A stretch of DNA of 39,108 nt from Lentisphaerae bacterium RIFOXYA12_64_32 (GTDB taxonomy: Bacteria; Verrucomicrobiota; Lentisphaeria; Oligosphaerales; YB12-FULL-65-16), in NCBI GenBank assembly GCA_001803235.1, contig MHBL01000492.1, positions 1-39,108 on the forward strand. The letters run 5' to 3'. The translations under genes were made by a program, and so were the position numbers. Positions within the stretch are counted from its first letter, which is position 1. Every line of letters starts with the position of its first letter. Below, piece by piece: positions 8,524 through 16,063 of the stretch. The notes under the pieces are model-generated. The model was not told the DNA's origin, did no database searches, and worked only from the letters and a program-made list of their open reading frames with translations.

Positions 8524-8546
8524 GTGGCCGCGTGCAACGCGGCCAC
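8524..8546. terminator. Perfect 9-bp hairpin between convergent operons
   Basis: The stem is GTGGCCGCG (8524-8532) against CGCGGCCAC (8538-8546), with a TGCAA loop. It lies about 85 bases downstream of the minus-strand ETF:quinone oxidoreductase stop. No T-tract follows on either strand, so a terminator role is plausible but not certain. The rest of 8321-8630 holds no gene that I can support. Confidence 0.45.
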
Positions 8547-8630
8547 TACAGGCGGATGTGTTCGGGGGGTGGCGTCAGTCCTGCAGGCCGATCCCCGTCG
8601 CGGCACTGCAGCCGAAACGCCCCAAGCGAG

Positions 8631-10640
8631 TTACCCCTGCCGAAGCCCTTCGGCCACCACCTCGGCCACGTCACGAACGCGCGTCCGTTCCTTGTCCAGG
8701 TCTTTGAAGGCGTCCATGAACATGGTCATGCAGTAGGGGCAGGCGACGCAGACGGTGTCCGGCGTCTCTTTCAGCGCCTCTTCCGCCCGGGCAACATTGA
8801 CTCGGCTGCCGACGAGTTCTTCCATCCACATGCGTCCGCCGCCGGCTCCGCAGCAGAAGGAGTTGGCGCGGTTCCGACTGAATTCGACCGGGGCCTTTCC
8901 GGTGGCGGTCGCCAGAACATTCCGCGGCGCGTCGTACACGTCGTTGTGCCGCCCCAGGTAGCACGAGTCGTGGAAGATGATCTTGCCCAAGTCCGTCACC
9001 TGTCGGTTCAGTCGCAACTTTCCGGATTTCAGAAGCTGCTCGATGAGCTGCCCGTGATGCAGGACCTCGACCTCCAGGCCGTACTGACGGTAGTCATTCT
9101 TCAGCGTGGAATAACAGTGCGGGCACTGGGTGATAACCTTGGTTATTCCTTTGTCGCGGAAAAGCTTGACGTTCTCCTGGGCCATCTTGTCGAAAACGTA
9201 CTCGTTCCCCAGCCGGCGTAAGCTGTCACCGCAGCACTTCTCGTCTTTCCCCAACGTCCCCCACGAGACGCCGGCGGCGTCGAGAATGGTGGCAATGGCC
9301 ACGGTGACCTGCTTCTGACGGGAGTCGAAGGCACCCGCGCACCCCACGTAGAAGAGGTACTCTGTCGTCCCTTTCTCGAACGTCTTCACATTCATGGTGG
9401 TGCACCACTTGGTCCGTTCGGCGGGCGCAATGCCCCACGGGTTGGAGCGCCCCTCGAAATTCTCGAAAACGCCCAGCAACTCCTCGGGGAAACGTACCTG
9501 CATCTCGACCAGGTGCCGCCGCATCTTGATGATCTTCGGCATCTGCTCGATCAGCACCGGGCATACCTCCAGGCAGGCGCCGCAGGTGGTGCATGACCAC
9601 AGGGCGGCTTCGGTGTTCGTGCCTTCGGCCTCGGCCCCGATGAGTGGCAGGGCAGGCTTCTCGCCGCGCTTCAGACCTTCCCCGTTCGCCAGCAGGTTGC
9701 TCTTGATAGCGTGGATAATCTGGCGCGGGTTCAGTGGCTTGCCCGTGATCGCTGCCGGGCAGACATCCTGGCAACGACCGCACTCGGTGCAGGAGAAACT
9801 GTCGATCAGGTCCTTCCAAGTGAATTGATCCACTTGCCCAACACCGAATGACTCACCCTTACGGAACTCCTCCCGCGGTTGGGTATTCGGCTTGTCGATC
9901 GACCGCAAATAGCAGTTGGGAATGGCCGTAAGGATGTGCATGTGTTTCGTCAGCGGCAGGAGATTCATGAAGACCAGAAGAACGATGGCGTGCACCCACC
10001 AGCAGAGCGCGGCAAAGCTCTCCACGCCCTCGGGGCCGACCCCGCCGAGAAGGCGGGCCACGACGCCGGAAACCGGCATCCAGTCGGCGCCTTGCTGCCG
10101 GGCCAGTGCGATCTCCGCACCGTGCAGGCCAAAATACGCGAGCATCAGCACGATGATGAAGAACAGGATGAGGAACGCCTCAAAGCTGGTTGCCTTCACG
10201 TAAGCGGTGGAAAGGTAGGGCGGGGCGAAGAAGAGCCGCCGTGCCATTGCGATCAGCGAAGCGACGAGGGCCAGGAGCGAGACGACCTCAAAGGCCAGCA
10301 GAAGCAACTTGAAGACCGGTGCCGGTAGAAGGTAGATGCTCAAGCCGGGAAAAACGCCACGGACCAGGAATTCGCCGTTGGCGATGACCAGCACCAGAAA
10401 CGCCCAGAACAGGGTCACGTGATTCAGACCGAAGGGCCGCTGCGCTACCCGCTTCTGCGCGAACGCGTACAGGAACATGTTCCAGATCCGTGTCCCGATC
10501 GGACGGAAACGATCATCCGGCTTGCCGACGGCTGCGAGGGAAAAGCGCCGGTAGCAGCTTAGGGCAAACAAGCCGAACGCAACGACGAGAATGACGCCAA
10601 AAACGACCGGATTGGGTGTCATCAGGACCTCGTGAACCAT
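8631..10640 (-). CDS. Membrane FeS oxidoreductase, ETF:menaquinone oxidoreductase type
   Basis: A 669-residue protein with an N-terminal NarI-like membrane domain (hydrophobic segments near 12-29, 75-95, 108-133, 153-172 and 210-230). A two-cluster ferredoxin domain follows (C284/287/290/294 and C350/353/356/360). Two CCG domains of the heterodisulfide reductase B/GlpC type come last (C469-C470 and C596-C597, with C506, C509, C560 and C631-C637). This order is that of the EMO family, shown in Geobacter-type anaerobes to pass electrons between EtfAB and menaquinone. It is the third gene after etfB and etfA, which supports the assignment. The start is ATG 10640; a TTG one codon upstream is possible. 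Substrate and direction here are inferred. Confidence 0.85.
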   Translation of the reverse strand: MVHEVLMTPNPVVFGVILVVAFGLFALSCYRRFSLAAVGKPDDRFRPIGTRIWNMFLYAFAQKRVAQRPFGLNHVTLFWAFLVLVIANGEFLVRGVFPGLSIYLLPAPVFKLLLLAFEVVSLLALVASLIAMARRLFFAPPYLSTAYVKATSFEAFLILFFIIVLMLAYFGLHGAEIALARQQGADWMPVSGVVARLLGGVGPEGVESFAALCWWVHAIVLLVFMNLLPLTKHMHILTAIPNCYLRSIDKPNTQPREEFRKGESFGVGQVDQFTWKDLIDSFSCTECGRCQDVCPAAITGKPLNPRQIIHAIKSNLLANGEGLKRGEKPALPLIGAEAEGTNTEAALWSCTTCGACLEVCPVLIEQMPKIIKMRRHLVEMQVRFPEELLGVFENFEGRSNPWGIAPAERTKWCTTMNVKTFEKGTTEYLFYVGCAGAFDSRQKQVTVAIATILDAAGVSWGTLGKDEKCCGDSLRRLGNEYVFDKMAQENVKLFRDKGITKVITQCPHCYSTLKNDYRQYGLEVEVLHHGQLIEQLLKSGKLRLNRQVTDLGKIIFHDSCYLGRHNDVYDAPRNVLATATGKAPVEFSRNRANSFCCGAGGGRMWMEELVGSRVNVARAEEALKETPDTVCVACPYCMTMFMDAFKDLDKERTRVRDVAEVVAEGLRQG

Positions 10641-10677
10641 CAAACGGCTCTGTGCAGGCTACCTACAACAACTGGGC

Positions 10678-12006
10678 TCAGGCAGGCTTCTTCTGTTCTC
10701 TCATCTCTCGGAGGGCCCGGGTAAGGGCCGGAACGACACTGAACAAGTCCCCGACGATCCCGTAGTGGGCCACTTCAAAGATGGGGGCATCCTTGTCCCG
10801 GTTGATGGCAATGATCAGGTCCGAGTCCTGCATCCCGACCAGATGCTGGATCGCCCCGCTGATTCCACAGGCGATGTAAATCTTGGGCCGCACCGTCTTC
10901 CCGGTCTGCCCGACCTGCCGCTCCGCCGGCATCCAGCCCGCATCGACGGCGCCGCGAGACGAGCCGACGACCCCGCCAAAAACGTCGGCAAGTTCCTGAA
11001 GTATCTGGAAATTCTCTTTGCCCATCATCCCCCGGCCCCCCGAAACGATGAATTCGGCCGCGGCCACGTCCACGTTCTCCTTGCCCTGCCCTTCCTTCAG
11101 GATTTCCAGGACTTTGACGAGCATGTCCTCTTCCCGGGCGGGGCACTCGTCGCGGACAATCGTACCGGTCCGCCCCTCGATCCGGTCCGGCATGGTCATG
11201 ACGCGAGGACGCACGGTCGCCATCTGGGGACGGAACTTGTCGCACATGATGGTGGCCATGATGTTGCCCCCAAAGGCCGGACGGGTCTGCATGAGGTTGC
11301 GTTTGTCATCGATGGAAAGCCCTGTGCAATCGGCGGTGAGGCCCGTCTTCAGAATCGTGGCAACGGCCCCGGCGAGGTCACGCCCGAGCCCGGTAGCCCC
11401 CATCAGGATGATTTCGGGGTGATACCGGTTGACGAGGTGCAGGACTCCTTTGAGGTAAGACTCGGTCCGATAGTGACGCAGCACCGGCGCGTCCATGAGG
11501 TAGGCTTTGTCCGCACCGTAGACGAAGGCCTCATGGCACAGCGCTTCGACGTTTTCGCCGAGAACCACAGCGGCCAGCTCGGACTTGAGCGTGTTGGCCA
11601 GTTCACGACCCTTTCCGAGAAGCTCCCAGGAGACCCGGGCCGGCTCTCCCTCGGCCTGTTCGACAAACACCCAGACACCCCGCCAACCGGCGAGGGACTC
11701 GGCCAAGGCCGCAGCCTCATCCTGCTCCGGGGTCGTCGTCGCGACGCCTTCCTTGGCGAGCGCTTCGAGGACCTTCTGCTCCTCGGCAGAGAAGAATATC
11801 TCCAGAGCCTGAACCGGACAAATCTTCACGCACTTGTTGCAGCCGATGCATTTGGCAAGGAGGATGATCGGCTCGCCCGCGTCGTTCATGTCGATGGCCT
11901 TGACGGGGCAGACGCTCTGGCACCGCGCACCGCAGGCGATGCACTTCCCCTTGACAAGCCGCGCCTTACCGCGCGGTTTCTTCGTCGGCTTCTTTTCATC
12001 GCTCAT
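10678..12006 (-). CDS. etfA: Electron transfer flavoprotein alpha subunit with ferredoxin domain
   Basis: A 442-residue EtfA. Residues about 15-70 form a two-cluster ferredoxin domain (C22, C25, C29, C33; C53, C56, C59, C63). The Etf alpha fold follows, and the C-terminal FAD domain has SGGRGM, GQTGKTVRP, CGISGAIQHLVGM and AINRDKDAPIF. EtfA proteins with this extension are known from CarE of Acetobacterium and from several bifurcating ETF systems. ATG 12006 is chosen because AAGGA lies upstream and the charged start MSDEKKP leads directly into the ferredoxin domain. It lies 73 bases after etfB and 37 bases before the membrane oxidoreductase. It should form a heterodimer with EtfB in the cytoplasm. 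Confidence 0.94.
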   Translation of the reverse strand: MSDEKKPTKKPRGKARLVKGKCIACGARCQSVCPVKAIDMNDAGEPIILLAKCIGCNKCVKICPVQALEIFFSAEEQKVLEALAKEGVATTTPEQDEAAALAESLAGWRGVWVFVEQAEGEPARVSWELLGKGRELANTLKSELAAVVLGENVEALCHEAFVYGADKAYLMDAPVLRHYRTESYLKGVLHLVNRYHPEIILMGATGLGRDLAGAVATILKTGLTADCTGLSIDDKRNLMQTRPAFGGNIMATIMCDKFRPQMATVRPRVMTMPDRIEGRTGTIVRDECPAREEDMLVKVLEILKEGQGKENVDVAAAEFIVSGGRGMMGKENFQILQELADVFGGVVGSSRGAVDAGWMPAERQVGQTGKTVRPKIYIACGISGAIQHLVGMQDSDLIIAINRDKDAPIFEVAHYGIVGDLFSVVPALTRALREMREQKKPA

Positions 12007-12079
12007 CGCAGAATTCCTTAACGGACATTCCACCGTGGGGTCAACCCGCGAAAACGGAGAGGGAACGGCCTCAGCCGGT

Positions 12080-12892
12080 TCATACCACCAGGAGGTCCTT
12101 GCTCCGCAGCTTCTCGACCAGAAGCCGGGCCGCTCCGTCGGGGTCTTTGCCACCGTCACCGAGGATCTCGCCCTTCTCGCGTTGCGGCGAGAAGATCCGG
12201 TTCACGCATGTGGGCGAGCCCTTGAGGCCTATGGTGTTCTCGTCAAGCTCGAGGTTCTGATTGCGCCAGACCGTGATCTGAGTCTCCAACGCCTGGAGGC
12301 GCATGGGCACGGTCGGGTAGCGGGGGCGATTCAGTTCCCGAACGACCGTAATGAGCGCGGGAAGCGGCGCCTCCACGATCTCATGTCGGCCTTCGAGTTT
12401 CCGCCGTACCCGGATCACCCTCTTCTCAGGGTCGAAATGCTCGATTCGGTCGACCAGCGTCAGTTGCGCAAAGCCGAGGCGCGTCGCGATGCCGGGCCCG
12501 ACCTGAGCCGTGTCGCCGTCGATCGTCTGCTTGCCGCAGATCACCAGCCCCACGTCCTCGCGCTTGACGAGCCGCCGGATGGCCTCGGCCAGAACGTTGC
12601 TTGTCGCCAAGGTGTCGGCGCCTCCGAAACAGCGGTCCGACACGAGAATCGCCTCGTCAACCCCCAGGGAAAGGGCCTTGCGCAGAGTCGCCTCGGCGTT
12701 GGGGGGGCCCATGGAAATAGCGGTGACCCGGCACCCGAACCGGTCCCGGATGCGAAGCGCTTCCTCGAGGGCGTGGATGTCAAACGGGTTGATGATGAAC
12801 GGAACACCTTCACGCACAAGGGTATTCGTCACCGGGTCGATCTTGACCTGGGTCGTGTCCGGGACCTGCTTGATACAGGCAACAACCAACAT
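12080..12892 (-). CDS. etfB: Electron transfer flavoprotein beta subunit
   Basis: A 270-residue EtfB. The start MLVVACIKQVPDT and the motif CGKQTIDGDTAQVGPG are typical of the family. The latter resembles ETFs that bind a second flavin in place of AMP, the class that includes bifurcating members. ATG 12892 has GGAGAG 7 bases upstream; upstream in-frame codons run into repeat DNA and are not coding. It is the first gene of a three-gene unit with etfA and the membrane ETF:quinone oxidoreductase, and a promoter lies just upstream. The electron donor is unknown. The neighbouring MetF-MetV fusion is one candidate. Confidence 0.94.
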   Translation of the reverse strand: MLVVACIKQVPDTTQVKIDPVTNTLVREGVPFIINPFDIHALEEALRIRDRFGCRVTAISMGPPNAEATLRKALSLGVDEAILVSDRCFGGADTLATSNVLAEAIRRLVKREDVGLVICGKQTIDGDTAQVGPGIATRLGFAQLTLVDRIEHFDPEKRVIRVRRKLEGRHEIVEAPLPALITVVRELNRPRYPTVPMRLQALETQITVWRNQNLELDENTIGLKGSPTCVNRIFSPQREKGEILGDGGKDPDGAARLLVEKLRSKDLLVV

Positions 12893-12937
12893 GGACGTCT
12901 CTCCACTCTGCAGTGAGGACTTGACACTTGGCCGGCA

Positions 12938-12966
12938 AGTGTACCTGTCATGCGACCCGAAGTCAA
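12938..12966 (-). promoter_or_regulatory. Promoter of etfB-etfA-oxidoreductase unit
   Basis: Read on the minus strand: -35 TTGACT (12966-12961), a 17-base spacer, and -10 TACACT (12943-12938). Transcription would start near 12931, about 40 bases before etfB. This gives the ETF genes a promoter separate from the acs genes upstream. Confidence 0.6.
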
Positions 12967-12984
12967 ACCATTCCGCCCTTTTTC

Positions 12985-13142
12985 GGTAATGCGTCAGTCG
13001 CGGGTGGAGGGGTGGGGGTGGCTGCCCAAAGTGGCGGGACCGGCCCGGTCCCGCGGGTGTCGGAGCGAGCCGCTCCGACCACTCCAGGCGCCAGCCCCGG
13101 CCAACCTTCGACCCTATCTCCACCCGCGACTGACGCATTACC
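12985..13142. repeat. Perfect 25-bp inverted repeat enclosing a REP-like element
   Basis: Arm 12985-13009 is exactly reverse-complementary to 13118-13142. The arms contain ATGCGTCAGTCGCGGG and its complement. They enclose the second REP-like double hairpin. Related words recur just outside: GTGCGTCCGTTGAGGG near 13154 and TTGACGCATTGCCCG near 13275. The 458-base gap 12893-13350 between acsE and etfB contains these repeats and the etfB promoter and no gene that I can support. The form resembles a small non-autonomous mobile element. Confidence 0.75.
13028..13084. repeat. REP-like double hairpin, copy 2
   Basis: This matches copy 1 at 8407-8464. Hairpins are GCGGGACC / GGTCCCGC, and GTCGGAGCG / CGCTCCGAC with an AGC loop. 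Differences from copy 1 fall in pairs that keep base pairing: a G-C pair becomes C-G in the first stem and a C-G pair becomes T-A in the second. Confidence 0.8.
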
Positions 13143-13350
13143 TTTTTCGGGTAGTGCGTCCGTTGAGGGTGGTCCTCTGTCAGAGCCGCACGCGTCAGAA
13201 AACGGGGCGCATTTGGAGGAACCGCTTGTCACCTCTCGCGGCTCGCCCTTCAGCCCCGCCTGCATCCTGCACTCTTGACGCATTGCCCGTTTGGGGTGAT
13301 GCCGCAGGTCCGGCGTGTCGTCCGCGCCAGCGGCAGACCGTCCACCCGAC

Positions 13351-14163
13351 TCAACGCACCGATTTCCCCTTCCGGTATGCCGCCAGGTAAGAGTCGCTGT
13401 AAATACTCTTGTTGAGCAGCAACTCGGCAGTGACCATGGCGTTGGTCAACTCCTCGTCCAGGGGGTCGTGGATGCTGGCGTCCAGGCCGGCTCCAATGGC
13501 CATGACCAGGAACGTGCGGTTGATCAGGGACCGTTCGGAGGCGCCCTGGCTGAGGTTGCTCAACCCGATCACAATGTGGGGGGCGGGATCCGACAGCATC
13601 TTGAACTGGCTGATGGTCTCCATCACAATGCCCGGCGCGGACTGGTTACAGTTCACGGGCAGAATGATCGGATCCAGGTAAACGTCTTCGGTCGGGACAC
13701 CGGCCTCGGCGGCCGCGGCGATGATCCGCATGCCGATTTCCAGCTTGGCATCCGCCGTCGCCGCCACGCCCTTCTCATCAATGGACAATCCGACGATACC
13801 CGCACTGAACTCGTGCGCCAACTTCATGAACTCCTCGACCTTGCCCTGCTGGCCGGTGGTCGAGTTGATGATCCCACGGCCCTTCGCGCAGGCCTTCGCC
13901 AAGCCAGCCCGCACGATGACCAGGCTCGGACTGTCGATCGACAGGGGTACGGTCGTCACTTCGCGGACCGAATCGACCAGCCACTCCATGGCAGCCCCAC
14001 GCTCCGGCTTCGGCACCCGGGTGCCGACGTTGATGTCCAACGCGTCCGCGCCGGCGGCCAGTTGCTTCTCAGCCATGGCCCGAACCGGCTGGGGGTCCTT
14101 CGCCAGGATGGCGTCGCCAATGTCCTTGAACATGCCGTTGATCCGCTCGCCGATGACAAACAT
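13351..14163 (-). CDS. acsE: Methyltetrahydrofolate:corrinoid iron-sulfur protein methyltransferase
   Basis: A 270-residue pterin-binding TIM-barrel protein, the usual AcsE length (about 262). It begins FVIGERINGMF, as in Moorella AcsE, and carries ALDINVG, LSIDSPS, INSTTGQ, DPIILPVN, KMLSDPAPHIVIGLSNLSQG-type and INRTFLVMA segments in family order. It transfers the methyl group of methyl-tetrahydrofolate to the cobalt of the corrinoid protein AcsCD. GAAGGAG lies about 10 bases before the ATG. It is 161 bases downstream of acsD, separated by a heptad repeat, and is the last acs gene on this strand. Confidence 0.96.
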   Translation of the reverse strand: MFVIGERINGMFKDIGDAILAKDPQPVRAMAEKQLAAGADALDINVGTRVPKPERGAAMEWLVDSVREVTTVPLSIDSPSLVIVRAGLAKACAKGRGIINSTTGQQGKVEEFMKLAHEFSAGIVGLSIDEKGVAATADAKLEIGMRIIAAAAEAGVPTEDVYLDPIILPVNCNQSAPGIVMETISQFKMLSDPAPHIVIGLSNLSQGASERSLINRTFLVMAIGAGLDASIHDPLDEELTNAMVTAELLLNKSIYSDSYLAAYRKGKSVR

Positions 14164-14194
14164 GATCTGGGGTCTCCTTCGTTGGCTGTGGCTA

Positions 14195-14313
14195 TTCAGG
14201 GGTTCGGGGTTCGGGGAGAAATGGCCACTGGTGGCGTCACATTAGCCCGGTGCTCAGCCCGAACACTGAACACCGAAACCCTGATTCCAGGTACGCTCGC
14301 TGGAGTACCTGAG
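14195..14313. repeat. GTTCGGG heptad inverted repeat with small hairpin
   Basis: Between acsD and acsE, 14195-14216 reads as TTCAGGGGTTCGGGG-type heptads and 14258-14287 as the complementary CCCGAAC/CTGAACACC series. A separate hairpin pairs CAGGTAC (14288-14294) with GTACCTG (14305-14311). The word GTACCTGAG (14305-14313) is the reverse complement of CTCAGGTAC at 115-123 in the repeat near the left end, so the two loci share a repeat family. Confidence 0.65.
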
Positions 14314-14324
14314 CGTGGGAACTC

Positions 14325-15290
14325 TTAACTCATCAGTTGACCGATGCTCGTCTTGATCGCGGCCACCGCCGCCGGATGCCGCAGGACCAGGATATCGCTT
14401 CCAGCCTGGAGCAACGCAGCGGCCGTGGCGATCTCCCAGTTCAGGCCCCGCTCCTTCTCACTCCCCCAGCCCGGCAGCTCCTCTTCGGTCGCCCGGGCTT
14501 CCCGGGTCCGCCAGGCTTCCTGCCCAACCATGCAGATGACGGGAACCGCCATCAACCGGTCTCCGCCCAGGGCCGCCAGGCGTCCACGCTCCTGGATGGA
14601 GTAGGTGTACTCCAAACCGTATCCCAGCGCCCCGGTTGTCTGGTACATGACCAACCGGTCGAGCGGGAATCCCATCTCCGTGACCAGCACGTTGACCTGC
14701 TTGGCGATGTTGATGTCGATCGGGCTCAAACCGATCAGGCAGTGTCCGTCCGCCAGACAAGACACCGCCAGCGTCTTGTAGTTGTCCTCGGTGACGGTCC
14801 CGAACAGGCAGCGCTCGCCCGCCGCCGCCTGGCTGCACACCGGCAAGACCTGGTTGTCCTTGTCCGGTTGATCGCAGCCCCAGACGATCAGGGGGACACT
14901 GATTGCCTTCAGCACCGCTTTGACCGTTTCCGCGGCCTTCTGGGGCGAGGTGTTCGCCAAGTCCGGGTGAGTGCTCGTCAGGCGCAGGCAGATCAAGTCG
15001 GCGCCAAACTTCTCGACACAGGTGCGGGCCCACTCCACCGGGCTCTTGACCAAGTCGCCCAGGGCCGTCGCCAGCGGGGCCGGCCAATCCTCCGGTGCAC
15101 TGTCCCAGACCTCCATGGCCACGGCGGGCCGATGCGGGGTCTGTCCATCGAATTTCAGGAACGGCAGGGTACTGGCGCCGCCCAGAGTAACGACAGACTT
15201 TCGGGTCCCTCCGGCCGCAGCGTCCGCGCCCAGCACAACCGTGCCAACAGCTCCGGACCACTTCTCCTTGGCAGTTTCCATCAGCGTCAT
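14325..15290 (-). CDS. acsD: Corrinoid iron-sulfur protein small subunit
   Basis: A 321-residue AcsD/CdhD-type protein. Family segments include VVTLGGASTLPF, HRPAVAMEVWD, ADLICLRLTSTHPD and IAKQVNVLVTEMGFPLDRLVMYQTTGALG-type sequence. With AcsC it holds the cobamide that accepts the methyl group from AcsE and passes it to the A-cluster of AcsB. ATG 15290 overlaps the stop of the preceding cooC gene by 4 bases (ATGA), and AAGGAGG lies upstream. The length is near the family value of about 320. Confidence 0.95.
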   Translation of the reverse strand: MTLMETAKEKWSGAVGTVVLGADAAAGGTRKSVVTLGGASTLPFLKFDGQTPHRPAVAMEVWDSAPEDWPAPLATALGDLVKSPVEWARTCVEKFGADLICLRLTSTHPDLANTSPQKAAETVKAVLKAISVPLIVWGCDQPDKDNQVLPVCSQAAAGERCLFGTVTEDNYKTLAVSCLADGHCLIGLSPIDINIAKQVNVLVTEMGFPLDRLVMYQTTGALGYGLEYTYSIQERGRLAALGGDRLMAVPVICMVGQEAWRTREARATEEELPGWGSEKERGLNWEIATAAALLQAGSDILVLRHPAAVAAIKTSIGQLMS

Positions 15291-16054
15291 ATGAGCCTCC
15301 TTTCGTTTAGCATTTTCAGCATGTCGTGAACCGCCCGGACCGCCGTCGAATCCGCGGGCAACTGGAGCAGCGAACGACCCTCCACGTCGAACGAAGCAAC
15401 AAGGGGATCTGCAGGAACAACACCCAGAGTCTCCAGGCCGGTCCGGGCAAAGGCATCGGCCAGTTCCGGCCCCAGATTGCCATCGAACTGGTTGAGAACG
15501 AGGAAGGTCTGCCCGACCTGCAACTGGAGGTGGTCGCGCATCTCGACAATCCGCGCCGCGGTGCGGGCCCCGACCGCGGTGGCATGGCAGACAACCAGCA
15601 TGATCTCCACCTCGCCACTGGTGCGACGGCTCAGGTGCTCCAACCCGGCCTCGTTGTCAATGACTACGCCCCGGTATTGTCCACTGATCTTTTCCATGCA
15701 TTCCCGAAGCACGTTGTTGATGTAGCAGTAGCAGCCGGGGCCTTCCTGCCGCCCCATGACCAGCATGTCGAACCCGTTCGCTTCCGCGATGTCCTGGTGG
15801 ATGAGTTGTTCGATCCACTCGTGTTTTGACACCCCCTTCGGCACGCTCTCGGGATCGGAGCGCAATTCCTCGCGCATCTGCCCGATGGTGTGCTGGAGCG
15901 GTATGCCAAGACGGTCCGGCAGACAACTGTTGGGGTCGGCGTCCACGGCCAGCAGGGGCTTGACGCCGCGCTCGACCAGACCTCGACACAAGAGAGCGGC
16001 CAGGGTTGTTTTCCCCGACCCGCCCTTCCCAGCGACAGCGATCCGTACCGTCAT
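15287..16054 (-). CDS. CooC/AcsF-type nickel-insertion ATPase (copy 1)
   Basis: A 255-residue MinD-like ATPase. It has the deviant P-loop AGKGGSGKTT (8-17) and a CYC motif (C108, C110) in GPGCYCY. In CooC proteins this CxC pair binds nickel or zinc at the dimer interface. The family matures CODH and acetyl-CoA synthase by delivering nickel in an ATP-dependent way. ATG 16054 has AGGAG upstream. It lies 9 bases after acsV and overlaps acsD. Lying among the corrinoid-protein genes, it may be the AcsF copy acting on AcsB, but that division of labour is inference. Confidence 0.9.
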   Translation of the reverse strand: MTVRIAVAGKGGSGKTTLAALLCRGLVERGVKPLLAVDADPNSCLPDRLGIPLQHTIGQMREELRSDPESVPKGVSKHEWIEQLIHQDIAEANGFDMLVMGRQEGPGCYCYINNVLRECMEKISGQYRGVVIDNEAGLEHLSRRTSGEVEIMLVVCHATAVGARTAARIVEMRDHLQLQVGQTFLVLNQFDGNLGPELADAFARTGLETLGVVPADPLVASFDVEGRSLLQLPADSTAVRAVHDMLKMLNERRLI

Positions 16055-16063
16055 CGTCTACTC

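Noticed and set aside
12007..12159. 51-codon extension of etfA overlapping etfB
   Set aside because: The sequence is not Etf-like, and ATG 12006 has its own ribosome binding site.
13118..13138. Possible 82-codon N-terminal extension of etfB
   Set aside because: It would read through the inverted repeat and the promoter; the family start MLVVACIKQ with a good ribosome binding site lies at 12892.
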